Positions 32,811 through 42,646 of a stretch of 64,000 bases of DNA are shown here, piece after piece. How positions within the stretch are numbered: position 1 is the stretch's first letter; the number at the start of each line of letters is the position of its first letter. The position numbers and the translations under genes were made by a program. The stretch spans positions 1 through 64,000 of the forward strand of contig NZ_LT594619.1 in NCBI RefSeq assembly GCF_900091655.1, given 5' to 3'. Under the pieces are notes generated by a model that did no database searches, had not been told where the DNA came from, and saw nothing but the letters and a program-made list of their open reading frames with translations. Source of the stretch: Culturomica massiliensis. GTDB taxonomy: Bacteria; Bacteroidota; Bacteroidia; Bacteroidales; Marinifilaceae.

Positions 32811-34436
32811 TTAAATTTTCCGGATATATTCGGTAAGGGATTCTTTGGGTTGCAGATTCAAATGCTGACGTAATCTGTAACGGGCGATATTTATGGTATT
32901 GGGTGGGTTATCCGTCAATATGGAAATGTCTTTGTTACTAAGTCCGATGCGTAGGTAGGTAGCCAGTTTTTGATCTCCTTTGGTCAGATTTCCATGTTTT
33001 TGCATCAATCGTTCCGTGAAATCGGAATGCAGCGTTTCGATCTGTAAAAGCGTATCTTTTAAGTTACTGTTGCTTTTTAAGTACAGAGCTATAAACGAGC
33101 TTATCTTTTCCAGCTGGGTTTTCAATTCTTCATTGTGCATTTTTTTTGCTTCTTTCAGCATGGTGATGATCTTTTGGAAAAGATCGTTCCGGCTTTTGAT
33201 ATAACAACAGAGATTGGTCAGTAATTTTTTGGAATAATCCAAGGCTGTAAAAGCATTGTTTTTTTCGATTTCAACGGCGTTTAACTGATAGTTGATCAGA
33301 GCGTTGTTTTTTTCGTGTAATTCCTGTTCGACAGCTAGTTTTTGTATTTTTATCTTTTGACGCACCCTGACTTGAAAGATAATGATTAAAAGTGTGGTTA
33401 GTAATAATGCCGAAATTCCCAGTAAATAACGCTTTTGTATAGTTTGCAGTTGATTTTGTTTTTGTTCGATCCGGACTTGTTGTTCAGATTCTTTGAGTTT
33501 CTTTTCTGCAATTCTTCTTTCGATATTACTGATCCGGTCGGTAATGAATATTTGTTTTTCCAGTTGGTGTAATTGTTGCAGGCTTTCATAGGCATTGGCC
33601 ATATCTCCGATTTTATGGTATATCTGGGCACAATAATTCAAATTGTCCATCAGAATTTCCTGGGCGTTGATGGTTTTGGCTTTTTCCCGGGCTTTTTCGA
33701 GATAATCCAATGCTTTTTTGTATTTTCCGGCATATAGATGTTGTAGTCCGAAATTGTTGTAATTTTCGGCAATCGCCCAGGTGGCGTTGACAGCCAGATT
33801 GATTTGCAGGGCTTCTTCCAGAAATTTGATTTTTTCCTGGAAATGTTCGGGAAGCATACCCAAATTGTTCAGATTTGCCGCAATGGCTTTGGAATTATTA
33901 AACCGGCGGTTGATTTGTAAGGCATAATTGAATTCTTTTTCTGCTTGCTTGTATTCTTTTTGAACGAAATGTAATAATCCTTTGATGTTGTGGTAGTAGG
34001 ACTCTCTGGGATCGTTGGGGAAATCTTTGTAATACAGGGCCGATTTATCCAGAAATTCGGAAGCACGCTTGAAATTGCGCAGTAAACGGTAAGAATTACC
34101 GAGACATGCATGTAAGTAAGCTATCGTAGCAGGACTGCACCGGTCTTCTTTATCAAGGGCCTGGTAGTAAATATCCAGAGCCATATCAAACCGGGATTGA
34201 TGAATATAGCTGGTACCTAAAAGGATCAAAGCTTCGATTTCCAGAGAGTCGTTTTGTATTTTTATGGCTTCCCGAACGGCTTCGTTGGCATAATATCCTG
34301 CTAATTCGGGCGCTTTGTAATAATTATTTTGAGCTAAATCCAGATTTTCTTCGATTTTACGAATGGTGGTCGTGTCGGATTTTTCCTGTGCAGAAAAAAA
34401 TGTGAATAATAGTATAAATGCAAATTGGGGTACCAT
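32811..34436 (-). CDS. TPR sensor with C-terminal LuxR-like HTH
   Basis: 541 residues from MVPQFAFILLFTFFSAQ, a signal-peptide-like start chosen over the ATG at 34472. Residues ~20-290 are tetratricopeptide repeats (ALDIYYQALDKED, KQAEKEFNYALQINRRF, KALDYLEKAREKAKT), followed by a coiled coil, one membrane helix (about 335-355, YLLGISALLLTTLLIIIFQV), another coiled coil and a C-terminal LuxR-type helix-turn-helix (LTKGDQKLATYLRIGLSNKD, then PNTINIARYRLR). This layout is a membrane-spanning one-component regulator with a periplasmic TPR sensor, common in Bacteroidetes. Divergent from the metalloprotease-SusCD locus, so a regulator of that locus. Confidence 0.87.
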   Translation of the reverse strand: MVPQFAFILLFTFFSAQEKSDTTTIRKIEENLDLAQNNYYKAPELAGYYANEAVREAIKIQNDSLEIEALILLGTSYIHQSRFDMALDIYYQALDKEDRCSPATIAYLHACLGNSYRLLRNFKRASEFLDKSALYYKDFPNDPRESYYHNIKGLLHFVQKEYKQAEKEFNYALQINRRFNNSKAIAANLNNLGMLPEHFQEKIKFLEEALQINLAVNATWAIAENYNNFGLQHLYAGKYKKALDYLEKAREKAKTINAQEILMDNLNYCAQIYHKIGDMANAYESLQQLHQLEKQIFITDRISNIERRIAEKKLKESEQQVRIEQKQNQLQTIQKRYLLGISALLLTTLLIIIFQVRVRQKIKIQKLAVEQELHEKNNALINYQLNAVEIEKNNAFTALDYSKKLLTNLCCYIKSRNDLFQKIITMLKEAKKMHNEELKTQLEKISSFIALYLKSNSNLKDTLLQIETLHSDFTERLMQKHGNLTKGDQKLATYLRIGLSNKDISILTDNPPNTINIARYRLRQHLNLQPKESLTEYIRKI

Positions 34437-34472
34437 AATTCTGACGCTTGTGTGTTGTAATCGGTTTGCCAC

Positions 34473-34846
34473 ACATCTTTCAAAAACAATTGCCCATGCA
34501 CCGGCTTTTTATAGAAATCCACGTTGTTCCCAAGTCTTGAAGATGTATAACATTCCGTATAGGATTTATGTTAGTGGGAACTAAGTTAATATAAATTTAA
34601 TAGGGTCTGTGCTATTTTAAGATAAAATTACAAGTCCGGAATTGAAAAAAATGAAAATAAATCAAAAAAAGAAAAACAGATGTATATATTTCGAATGTAT
34701 AATTAGCTGATTATTAATATGTGATTGTTAAAATTGTATATAAGAAAAGAGGTGAAAACAGGAGTACGTATATATGATAATTTTGTTTTTTGAGTTTATT
34801 TTTTTTTAGAATTTTCATTTTTGTTTGCGGTTAAAAGTGAACAATT
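34473..34846. other. Intergenic region upstream of metalloprotease locus
   Basis: About 370 bases of AT-rich DNA between the TPR/HTH regulator and the metalloprotease gene. A seven-base inverted repeat GTTCCCA (34526-34532)/TGGGAAC (34575-34581) and a -7 box TAATTTTG at 34778-34785 on the plus strand are the only features I can support. Confidence 0.5.
34778..34785 (+). promoter_or_regulatory. -7 box for metalloprotease-SusCD locus
   Basis: TAATTTTG matches TAnnTTTG 61 bases before the ATG at 34847. The -33 position lacks TTTG, which would fit control by an activator. Confidence 0.45.
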
Positions 34847-37177
34847 ATGAAATCTTGGATCAAATTAACGATTGTTGTTATTACGGTGTTGTTGTGTGCA
34901 TGTCATGACGATGAAGTGAGAAATAAAGTACAGCTTGTGGAAGAGCCTTTGTCGGATATCGGTTGCCGGACAGCAGAAATGAACCGTGAAATGGCGATGT
35001 CGATTCCGGAAGGATATCAGGGACGGGGGTCTTTATTGACCAAAGCTTATATGCAGACACGGGCTTCTTCTCAAAAATACATTATTCCGGTCGTTTTTCA
35101 TGTTTATGGAACCAGTTTTCTAGGAAAAAGCGTAACCGTGGAATTAATTGAGGATGCTTTAAGGCGTACCAATGAAGATTTTCAGGGATTAAATGGAGAT
35201 TGGCAACGGATAACGGCGCCTTTCGATTTGATAAAAAAAGAATTGAATATCGAGTTCCGTTTGGCCCAAAAGGATCCGGAGGGAAAATCGACAACGGGGG
35301 TCATTTTTTATCCTAAAAACAGCGGTTTCGGAGGTTTGAATAAGAACCCTGAGATTGCTGCTTGTGCCTGGGATAATTACAGTTATATGAATGTATATGT
35401 GATGGAGGATTTATATGGGGATCAGGTGTTGAATAATTCCGGTGTTGCTTGGTATCCGGATGAATGGATGAGTGATCGTAATCTGGCCCGGGTTGTGTAT
35501 AACGGTGCTTATATCGGTAAAAATACCACAGAGAATTTCCGTCGGGTACTGACCCATGAATTCGGGCATTGGCTGGGATTGGCTCATACGTTTGAAGGGG
35601 GATGTACTTATCCGAACGATGAGGTCGACGATACACCGCCTCATGAAAAGAATATGTTGCATGAGTATGATTTGAATTGCGAAGGAAATAAGACCAATTG
35701 GCAAAACTTTATGACTTATACGGATATGTATGCTAATTTTACAACCGGTCAGGTGGAACGGATGTTGGCCATGCTGGAGCATCCGGCTCGTTTTCCGATT
35801 TGGCAGGAAGAGAATCTGAAAAAAACATTGTATCTGGGAGATGAGGCTGTTATTGAAGTGGGTGAGGGTATGCTGTTTGAAGATAAAAAGAATGACGGTA
35901 CTTTTTCGGGCCGTTTTGAATTGAATGTAAAGTTTGCTTCATTGAAGGGGCAGGTAAACGATGAGTTGTCTGCCGATACCTATGAGGTGCAGCATTTGCC
36001 GGAAGGTTTATCTGTGCGCGTAGTCGTTGCAGGTGCCTCTTTGCTGCATGTTTTTGTCGACGGTCAAGCCGTAAATCATTCTTCGGCTGATAATACTTTT
36101 TTTATCCTCCGGTTTACAGGCGATATTTGTGATAAACCTTTGCATATTGATGACCAGCATCTGGAATTGCGGTTCCGGAATCCCTATCAAATCGTGACGA
36201 CAGAGGTCTCGGATGTCGTGGTTTGCGCCGGGCAACAACGTCATCTTTTTCAGCTTTCTTCCGTTTATCCTTCTTCGAAGTATAGTCTGGTGTATGAAGG
36301 AGGCAAGTTGCGTATCGATACCTATGGTAAGGCTTTGGCAACAGAATCTTTTTCCCGTAATGTCAGTTGTCTGAGTGGCGGGGATGAGATTCCGGGCACA
36401 TTGTCCTGGATCACGGGGTCGGATAATTTTATTCATGATTTATATACTCCTTCTTATAATCAGTGGAAAGGTAAGACGGGTTACGTCGGGCTGTATTTTC
36501 CGGGAGCGGATCAGACCGAGCGCTTGTACGGCTGGTTGAAATTGAGTGTAAGTACTGCCGGGGATTCGGTGATATTACATAGTTATGCTTTCCGGGAAGA
36601 ACCGGGGATTGCTCTGAAAGCCGGTCAGAAAGAGGTTGGGCAAAACCTGATCGATCCGGAAATTTATGCTGATAAAACGGTCGTAAATGCAGGTGAACAA
36701 GTGCGCTTCGGTTTTTCCGCGTGGAGTAATAGCGGAATCAACACTTATCGTTGGTCATTTCCCGGAGGAACCCCGGCCGCTTCTTCGGAAAAAAATCCGG
36801 AGGTGATTTATGAGCAAAGCGGAATATATGATGTGTCTTTAGAGGTTACCGATCGCTCCGGGGAATCGTGGGTTCTATCCAAAAGTCGCTGGATACAGGT
36901 GAAAGAAGGGGGTACCTCCGAAAAACCGGAAATTACGTCTTTGATTGTTTTAACCGGTAATGGCGATAAATTTTTCCGGATAGAAAATCCGGAACGTTAT
37001 GCCGACAGTGAACTGACTATTTGGGATCCACGCCGGAAAGAAATCCTGAAACGGCAGAATTACCGGAATGATTTTGAAATGAAGGGATTGGCTGCGGGGA
37101 CTTATTATTATCGTTTTACTTGGGAAGCCGCAGGACAAAAAGAGGAAGTCACAGGCTTTGTCGAGTTGGTACGTTGA
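34847..37177 (+). CDS. M43-type zinc metalloprotease, PKD and type B CTD-like
   Basis: 776 residues. A lipoprotein signal ends in LLCAC (C19). The M43/pappalysin-like domain has the zinc motif HEFGHWLGLAH (H237, H241, H247) followed by the cysteine-bearing TFEGGCTYP and a Met-turn region FMTYTDMYA with FTTGQVERM. After a middle region of unknown fold comes a PKD domain (about 602-690; RWSFPGGTPAASSEKNPEVI). The last ~75 residues (NGDKFFRIENPERYADSELT, IWDPRRKEIL, GLAAGTYYYRFTW) resemble the type IX secretion type B C-terminal domain. It probably degrades extracellular protein for the SusCD pair that follows 29 bases later. Confidence 0.88.
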   Translation: MKSWIKLTIVVITVLLCACHDDEVRNKVQLVEEPLSDIGCRTAEMNREMAMSIPEGYQGRGSLLTKAYMQTRASSQKYIIPVVFHVYGTSFLGKSVTVELIEDALRRTNEDFQGLNGDWQRITAPFDLIKKELNIEFRLAQKDPEGKSTTGVIFYPKNSGFGGLNKNPEIAACAWDNYSYMNVYVMEDLYGDQVLNNSGVAWYPDEWMSDRNLARVVYNGAYIGKNTTENFRRVLTHEFGHWLGLAHTFEGGCTYPNDEVDDTPPHEKNMLHEYDLNCEGNKTNWQNFMTYTDMYANFTTGQVERMLAMLEHPARFPIWQEENLKKTLYLGDEAVIEVGEGMLFEDKKNDGTFSGRFELNVKFASLKGQVNDELSADTYEVQHLPEGLSVRVVVAGASLLHVFVDGQAVNHSSADNTFFILRFTGDICDKPLHIDDQHLELRFRNPYQIVTTEVSDVVVCAGQQRHLFQLSSVYPSSKYSLVYEGGKLRIDTYGKALATESFSRNVSCLSGGDEIPGTLSWITGSDNFIHDLYTPSYNQWKGKTGYVGLYFPGADQTERLYGWLKLSVSTAGDSVILHSYAFREEPGIALKAGQKEVGQNLIDPEIYADKTVVNAGEQVRFGFSAWSNSGINTYRWSFPGGTPAASSEKNPEVIYEQSGIYDVSLEVTDRSGESWVLSKSRWIQVKEGGTSEKPEITSLIVLTGNGDKFFRIENPERYADSELTIWDPRRKEILKRQNYRNDFEMKGLAAGTYYYRFTWEAAGQKEEVTGFVELVR

Positions 37178-37206
37178 CTACAATTGTCTAACCTAATATA
37201 AATTTT

Positions 37207-40203
37207 ATGAACAAACTGATCATGCTACTTTCCTTTCTGATTATAATCGGGATGGAAACGGGTATCGCACAATCTTTAACGATTCACGGTACGGTAACAG
37301 AAAAGGCGACAGGGGAGCCACTTCCGGGTGTCGGTATTCAAGTAAAAGGGACGGGAACAGGAACGACGACGGATATTAAGGGATATTATACCATTAGTGC
37401 TCAGAAGGGACAGGTGTTGTTATTTTCTTTCGTCGGGATGAAAACAAGAGAGGTAAAGGTTGAAGGGAGTAGTCCGATAGATATAAAGTTGGAGGCCGAA
37501 AACCAGGCTTTGGACGAAGTTGTTGTTGTCGGATACGGTGTTCAGCGCAAAGAAGCTTTGACCGGGGCCATGACTACGGTTAAATCCGAGAAGTTGGCAA
37601 CCGTTACGGTTTCCAGTATTGATAAGGCTTTGCAGGGAAATGCTGCAGGTGTGATTGCAACGTCTGCCAGCGGTACTCCCGGTAGTTTTGCTACGATTCA
37701 GATTCGGGGAGCCGGTTCTGTAAATGCAGGAACGAGTCCGTTGTATGTTGTCGATGGTGTGCCTATCATGTCGGGATCAACTTCCGGCTGGGCTTCTTCT
37801 TCCAATGCGTTGGCTTCTTTGAATCCGGCTGATATCGAATCCTTGACGATATTAAAGGACGCTGCGGCGACAGCTATTTACGGGTCGCAGGCTGCCAATG
37901 GAGTTGTATTGATTACGACCAAGAAAGGAAAACAGGGAAAAACGCGGATTTCTGCTAATATCGAGCGCGGATTTTCAACTCCTACCAATACGAGGTTCGG
38001 GCTTTGTAGTTCTTCCGAGTTGCTGATGCTCCAACGGGAGGCTGTCGATAATGCCCGGGATTATTTCAAAAGTGATGCATACGACTGGACTGATCCTGAC
38101 GGCGCTTACTATTTGCCGGATGAACTGGCGAATACCAATACGGATTGGTGGGATGTGGTTACCCGTAACGCTTTGTATCAGTCTTATGATGTTTCTGCAT
38201 CCGGAGGTAATGAGAAAACTCGTTTTTTTGCTTCCGTATCTTACATGAAGCAAGACGGTATCGTTATCGGGACCGACTTTTCCCGTTTTTCTGCCCGTCT
38301 GAATCTGGATCATGAGATCAATAAGCATTTTTCTTTTAATATCAGCTTATCCGGTTCTAATGCGTCGCAGAATTATTCCTTGACGAATTGGGCTTATCAA
38401 AATCCTATTTTTGCTGCCTATTCTTTGCTGCCTTATGATTCGCCTTATAATGAGGACGGCTCGTGGCGGGAAACATTTACCCGGAATGCCAATGGAAATT
38501 ACAATCCGTTGAACTATATGAATGAGTGCGAGCTGGGACAGAAAACGAAGTCCTTAATTTCGACTTCTTATTTGCAGTATCAGATTGTCCCCTGGCTGAC
38601 CTTCCGGACGACTTTCGGTATGGATTACAAGATGACCCGGGAACGTACCCGTTACGGTGATAAATCGAATACGGGTATGTCCGAGGATTCTCCGATTAGT
38701 GTTCAGGATTTGCAATACTATCGTTGGACATCTTCCAATGTATTGACTTTCAGTAAGGTGTTTGCAGAAAAGCACAATGTAGAGGCTTTGTTGGGTTATG
38801 AGGCTACGGCTTATAAGAGTGATTACTTATATGCCTCAGGTTCCGGAAGTAACGATGATATCCCTTATCTGAAGGCAGCTTCTGCAAATTTCGATGTGGA
38901 TGAAGGATTGACGGAGTATGCTTCTATCTCAATGTTCGGACGGGTAAATTATAGTTATGACAGCCGTTATTATATGGCTGCCAGTTTCCGGCGTGACGGT
39001 TCTTCCCGTTTCGGCGATAACAATAAATGGGCGAACTTCTGGTCGGTTTCAGGAGCCTGGAAACTTTCCGGAGAAAGTTTTATGAAAGCGGATTACCTCG
39101 ATATGCTGAAGTTACGCTTGAGTTACGGAACAACCGGTAACTCTTCGATTGGTGATTATGCAAGTAAAGGTTTGTACAGTTCGACGAAATATGCGGGACT
39201 CGGTGGATTATTGCCTTCCCAACTGGCTAATCCGACATTATCCTGGGAAGAGTCGGCAACAACGAATCTGGCCGTAGATTTCGGTTTCCTGAATCGTATC
39301 AGCGGTACGGTAGAGTATTTCTGGAAAAAGACTTCGGATTTGTTGTTGAAAGAACAATTGTCTTATACAACCGGTTTCAGCAGTATTTTGAGAAATACAG
39401 GTTCGATTATGAACCGCGGATTGGAATTTCAGGTTTCCGGACAGATTTTTAAAGACGGAAATTTTAAATGGACTTCGGATTTGAATATGACATTCCCGTC
39501 CAGTGAGATTTTAAGTTTGGGGGGAGTTGAAGAACGTTTTGAAGGAAACTATCAGAAAAGAAGGGTACACGGAAAGGCATTTACAGAATGGTATATGGCT
39601 GATTATGCCGGCGTAAACCCGGCCGACGGTATGCCGATGTGGTACGATGAAAACGGCGGGTTGACCTCCGATTATGGTAAAGCCCGTTATTCTTACCTGG
39701 GTACACCGGAACCGGATTTTTACGGTGGATTTACTAATACGTTCAGTTGGAAGGGAATTACGCTTTCCTGTATGTTCTATTTCAATTACGGTAATACGGT
39801 GAAATTCAACGATTATTATTATCTGGAAGGAGACGGAGCCGATGGTTTGGGTATGAATTTAAGCCGCAGGCAGCTGCAACGTTGGCAAAAACCGGGGGAT
39901 ATTACCGAAGTTCCGAAGCCGATTCTCGGTAATCCGACGAAATCACGGGATTGGTATAATTCCCGCTGGTTGGAAGACGGTTCATATATTCGTTTGAAAA
40001 ATGTGACGCTTTCTTATGATTTCCCGAAGCATCTGATTGGAAAAATCGGTATCGATAATTTGCAGATTTATTTTAAAGGTACGAATCTTTGGACGCATTC
40101 CAATGTCTGGTCTTTGGATCCGGAAGTGGGTGTTTACGGATCTTCTTCCAATGTTTATCCGAATTCCCGTTCTTTTGTGTTCGGTCTGAATATTGGTTTA
40201 TGA
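37207..40203 (+). CDS. SusC/RagA-type TonB-dependent receptor
   Basis: 998 residues. Signal peptide (about 1-21), carboxypeptidase-regulatory-like domain (about 24-100; GTVTEKATGEPLPGVGIQVKG), then DEVVVVGYGVQRKEALTGAM and a plug domain (about 112-230) with VDGVPI and LKDAAATAIYGSQAANGVVL, and a 22-strand barrel ending in YPNSRSFVFGLNIGL. It forms the outer-membrane channel that, with the SusD lipoprotein encoded next, imports a polymer or oligomer using TonB energy. There is no N-terminal STN domain, so it should not signal to an anti-sigma factor. The substrate is inferred to be peptide because the locus has a protease and no glycan enzymes. Confidence 0.95.
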   Translation: MNKLIMLLSFLIIIGMETGIAQSLTIHGTVTEKATGEPLPGVGIQVKGTGTGTTTDIKGYYTISAQKGQVLLFSFVGMKTREVKVEGSSPIDIKLEAENQALDEVVVVGYGVQRKEALTGAMTTVKSEKLATVTVSSIDKALQGNAAGVIATSASGTPGSFATIQIRGAGSVNAGTSPLYVVDGVPIMSGSTSGWASSSNALASLNPADIESLTILKDAAATAIYGSQAANGVVLITTKKGKQGKTRISANIERGFSTPTNTRFGLCSSSELLMLQREAVDNARDYFKSDAYDWTDPDGAYYLPDELANTNTDWWDVVTRNALYQSYDVSASGGNEKTRFFASVSYMKQDGIVIGTDFSRFSARLNLDHEINKHFSFNISLSGSNASQNYSLTNWAYQNPIFAAYSLLPYDSPYNEDGSWRETFTRNANGNYNPLNYMNECELGQKTKSLISTSYLQYQIVPWLTFRTTFGMDYKMTRERTRYGDKSNTGMSEDSPISVQDLQYYRWTSSNVLTFSKVFAEKHNVEALLGYEATAYKSDYLYASGSGSNDDIPYLKAASANFDVDEGLTEYASISMFGRVNYSYDSRYYMAASFRRDGSSRFGDNNKWANFWSVSGAWKLSGESFMKADYLDMLKLRLSYGTTGNSSIGDYASKGLYSSTKYAGLGGLLPSQLANPTLSWEESATTNLAVDFGFLNRISGTVEYFWKKTSDLLLKEQLSYTTGFSSILRNTGSIMNRGLEFQVSGQIFKDGNFKWTSDLNMTFPSSEILSLGGVEERFEGNYQKRRVHGKAFTEWYMADYAGVNPADGMPMWYDENGGLTSDYGKARYSYLGTPEPDFYGGFTNTFSWKGITLSCMFYFNYGNTVKFNDYYYLEGDGADGLGMNLSRRQLQRWQKPGDITEVPKPILGNPTKSRDWYNSRWLEDGSYIRLKNVTLSYDFPKHLIGKIGIDNLQIYFKGTNLWTHSNVWSLDPEVGVYGSSSNVYPNSRSFVFGLNIGL

Positions 40204-40227
40204 TATGAACTATAAAAAGTAAAACCT

Positions 40228-41655
40228 ATGAAAAAAGTATATAATATATTAGGCATCATCTTGAGTATAGCCTTGTTATGGTCTTGCTCATCCGATTTTA
40301 TAGATAAGGATCCCAAGACGTCCATTTCTAATGAGAAAGCGCTTTCGACTTATGATAAACTGGTTCTGGCAACCAATGGTTTGTATGCGCCGTTGCTGGA
40401 CAGGAGTTTGTACGGTGAGTCTTCGATATTGGCTCCGGATGTTATGGCAGACAATGTTGTGCTTTCGTCAGTAAAGGCATCCGGACGTTATATTCAGGAG
40501 TTTAATCTGACAATGGGATCTAATGACGGGCCTTCCGACGGTGTGTACAGTATGGGATATTACATTATATGTGCTGCCTGCAATGTGATCAACGCTATCG
40601 AGGCAAATAAGTTTGACCGTCAGGGGGCTACGGACGCACAGGTAAATCAGTTGCTGGGAGAGGCTTTGTTTATCCGGGCGATGGTACATTTCGATTTGTG
40701 CCGTTGGTTTGCTTATCCTTATCATTTTACGGATACAAAACTGGCGCCGGGGGCTGACGGTGCAGGCGGACATCCCGGTATTCCGGTTGTTTTGACGACT
40801 GAAATCGGTAAACCGGCACGGAGTACCGTGCACAAGGTGTATGAACAGGTTATTTCGGATTTGAAACGGGCAGCCGATCTGATGACGGAGAAGAAAGTCT
40901 GTTTCTGGGCTTCTTCAGAAGTAGCCAAGGCATTGCTGGCCCGCGTATATTTGTATCAGGGGAATAACCAGGATGCGGCTACGATGGCAACGGAAGTCAT
41001 CGGTTCACATCGTTATGAATTGACTCCGGCAGCAGATTTTGTAAAATATTGGGCATTGGAAGGACAGAAGGAAACGATTTTTGAGTTGCAATCCAATAAG
41101 ACCGATGACTATTTTTACGGAGGAAATAACAATCCGGGTGGTGTATACTTGTATTACGGAGATTTGGTGGCGGCAAATGAATTGGCGACATCTTACGAAG
41201 AGGGGGACGTGAGAGCGAAACTGGTTGTTTTGAATAAAGACGGGGAATATACCGTAAATAAATATCCGGGACGGGAAGGAACAGGGAACGTTGAAATCAA
41301 TAATCCTCATATTCTGCGTTTGGCTGAAATGTATTTGATAAGGGCCGAAGCCAATCAGAAGAATAATTCACAAATCGGCGATACACCGTTGAATGATGTC
41401 AATGCCGTGCGTGCGAAACGCGGACTTTCGGGTTTACGGGTTGTTGACGGCAGTACAATTGCTTCGGAACGCCGGAAAGAACTGGCTTTTGAAGGACATC
41501 GCTGGTTCGATTTGTCCAGAAACGGTCAGGATAATGTACGCCCCGGTTGTAAGGCTACGCCGTTGGTGACATGGCCCGATAAACGTTTTGTATTGCCGAT
41601 TCCATTGTATGAGATGAAGAATAACGGTAATATGGTGCAAAATATCGGTTATTGA
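40228..41655 (+). CDS. SusD/RagB-type surface lipoprotein
   Basis: 475 residues. Lipoprotein signal ends LLWSCSSDF. The SusD-like N-terminal part carries TPR-like helices (LLGEALFIRAMVHFDLCRWF at about 143-162; SSEVAKALLARVYLYQGNNQ), and the C-terminal part has LRLAEMYLIRAEANQK, ERRKELAFEGHRWFDLSRNG and FVLPIPLYEM, the typical ending. It caps the SusC barrel on the cell surface and captures the substrate. It starts 24 bases after susC. Standard length. Confidence 0.95.
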   Translation: MKKVYNILGIILSIALLWSCSSDFIDKDPKTSISNEKALSTYDKLVLATNGLYAPLLDRSLYGESSILAPDVMADNVVLSSVKASGRYIQEFNLTMGSNDGPSDGVYSMGYYIICAACNVINAIEANKFDRQGATDAQVNQLLGEALFIRAMVHFDLCRWFAYPYHFTDTKLAPGADGAGGHPGIPVVLTTEIGKPARSTVHKVYEQVISDLKRAADLMTEKKVCFWASSEVAKALLARVYLYQGNNQDAATMATEVIGSHRYELTPAADFVKYWALEGQKETIFELQSNKTDDYFYGGNNNPGGVYLYYGDLVAANELATSYEEGDVRAKLVVLNKDGEYTVNKYPGREGTGNVEINNPHILRLAEMYLIRAEANQKNNSQIGDTPLNDVNAVRAKRGLSGLRVVDGSTIASERRKELAFEGHRWFDLSRNGQDNVRPGCKATPLVTWPDKRFVLPIPLYEMKNNGNMVQNIGY

Positions 41656-41690
41656 GTGGTATCTAGGTTTTATGATTAAAACGAATGTTT

Positions 41691-42611
41691 ATGAAAAAGA
41701 TTTTAATTAATATAGGTTGGATTTTTGCTTTGGCCGGGATTTTGTTTTCCTGTGAAAAAAGTAAATTGGAACACTTGTACGAAGGACCTTGGTTTCTTGC
41801 TTTTCAATCGGGAGAGCTGACAGCTGTTGAAAGCGAGCCGGACCCGGTTGAGATCCCGGTGCAATTGGTTAGTACCGTAAGAAATACGCCGGTAAAGGTG
41901 GATTTTACGATTAATGCCGGGAGCCTGATTGCCGGTGAGGATTACGAATTGCTGAACGAGTCTCAGACTCTGACTTTCGCTCCGGGAGAGCTTACGCAGT
42001 ACATACGGGTTCAACTGCATGATAACCTCGATATAAACGGCGATCAGCAGATTGTATTTACATTGACGTCGAACGATGCCGATATACAGATCGGACAACC
42101 GGGTACGGGAAGCAAGCGGGATGCTTGTACTCTGATCGTAAAAGATGACGATTGCCCGTTGGAATTGAACCTGTTCTCCGGTAAAGTGAAAGGAAAAGAG
42201 ACGACACCCTGGTGGGATAAGGTTGAATTTCCTGCGACATTTACGCCGATAGAGGAGCTTGCTCCGGGTAAAATCAAATATCATGTAAGCGGAATATTTT
42301 TTGCCGTTCAGTTGGAATATGCTTATAATGCATGGCTGGGAACTGCCGATCAGGCTGAATATAATGAAGTAGAAGTTGTTATCGACTTTACGAATCCGGC
42401 CAAGCCGACGATGTCCTGGGAAGAACAGCTTTCGGTAACCGTATATTGGGACGGAGATACGACGGGTGATGAGTATTGGATACAGGCTGCCGTTAATCAG
42501 CCGATAGCTATTTCCACATGTGATAAGACTTTAGAGTTTACCTATTATATGGCAAATCCGGATTGGGCGAGGTCGTATGCATTCCGGGTAGCGTTTAATT
42601 TTGGAGACTGA
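41691..42611 (+). CDS. Surface lipoprotein with Calx-beta-like domain
   Basis: 306 residues from MKKILINIGWIFALAGILFS, with lipobox LFSC. Residues ~45-150 look like a Calx-beta-type immunoglobulin fold (PVQLVSTVRNTPVKVDFTI, GEDYELLNESQTLTFAPGE, QIVFTLTSNDADIQIG, TLIVKDDD). The C-terminal half (about 155-306) has no family I recognise. In SusCD loci such lipoproteins are often extra surface binding proteins, and that role is inferred here. An ATG two codons earlier (41685) is equally possible. It follows susD by 35 bases. Confidence 0.75.
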   Translation: MKKILINIGWIFALAGILFSCEKSKLEHLYEGPWFLAFQSGELTAVESEPDPVEIPVQLVSTVRNTPVKVDFTINAGSLIAGEDYELLNESQTLTFAPGELTQYIRVQLHDNLDINGDQQIVFTLTSNDADIQIGQPGTGSKRDACTLIVKDDDCPLELNLFSGKVKGKETTPWWDKVEFPATFTPIEELAPGKIKYHVSGIFFAVQLEYAYNAWLGTADQAEYNEVEVVIDFTNPAKPTMSWEEQLSVTVYWDGDTTGDEYWIQAAVNQPIAISTCDKTLEFTYYMANPDWARSYAFRVAFNFGD

Positions 42612-42646
42612 CCGGATGTAATGTAAAACTTTAAATTTTGAAAATT

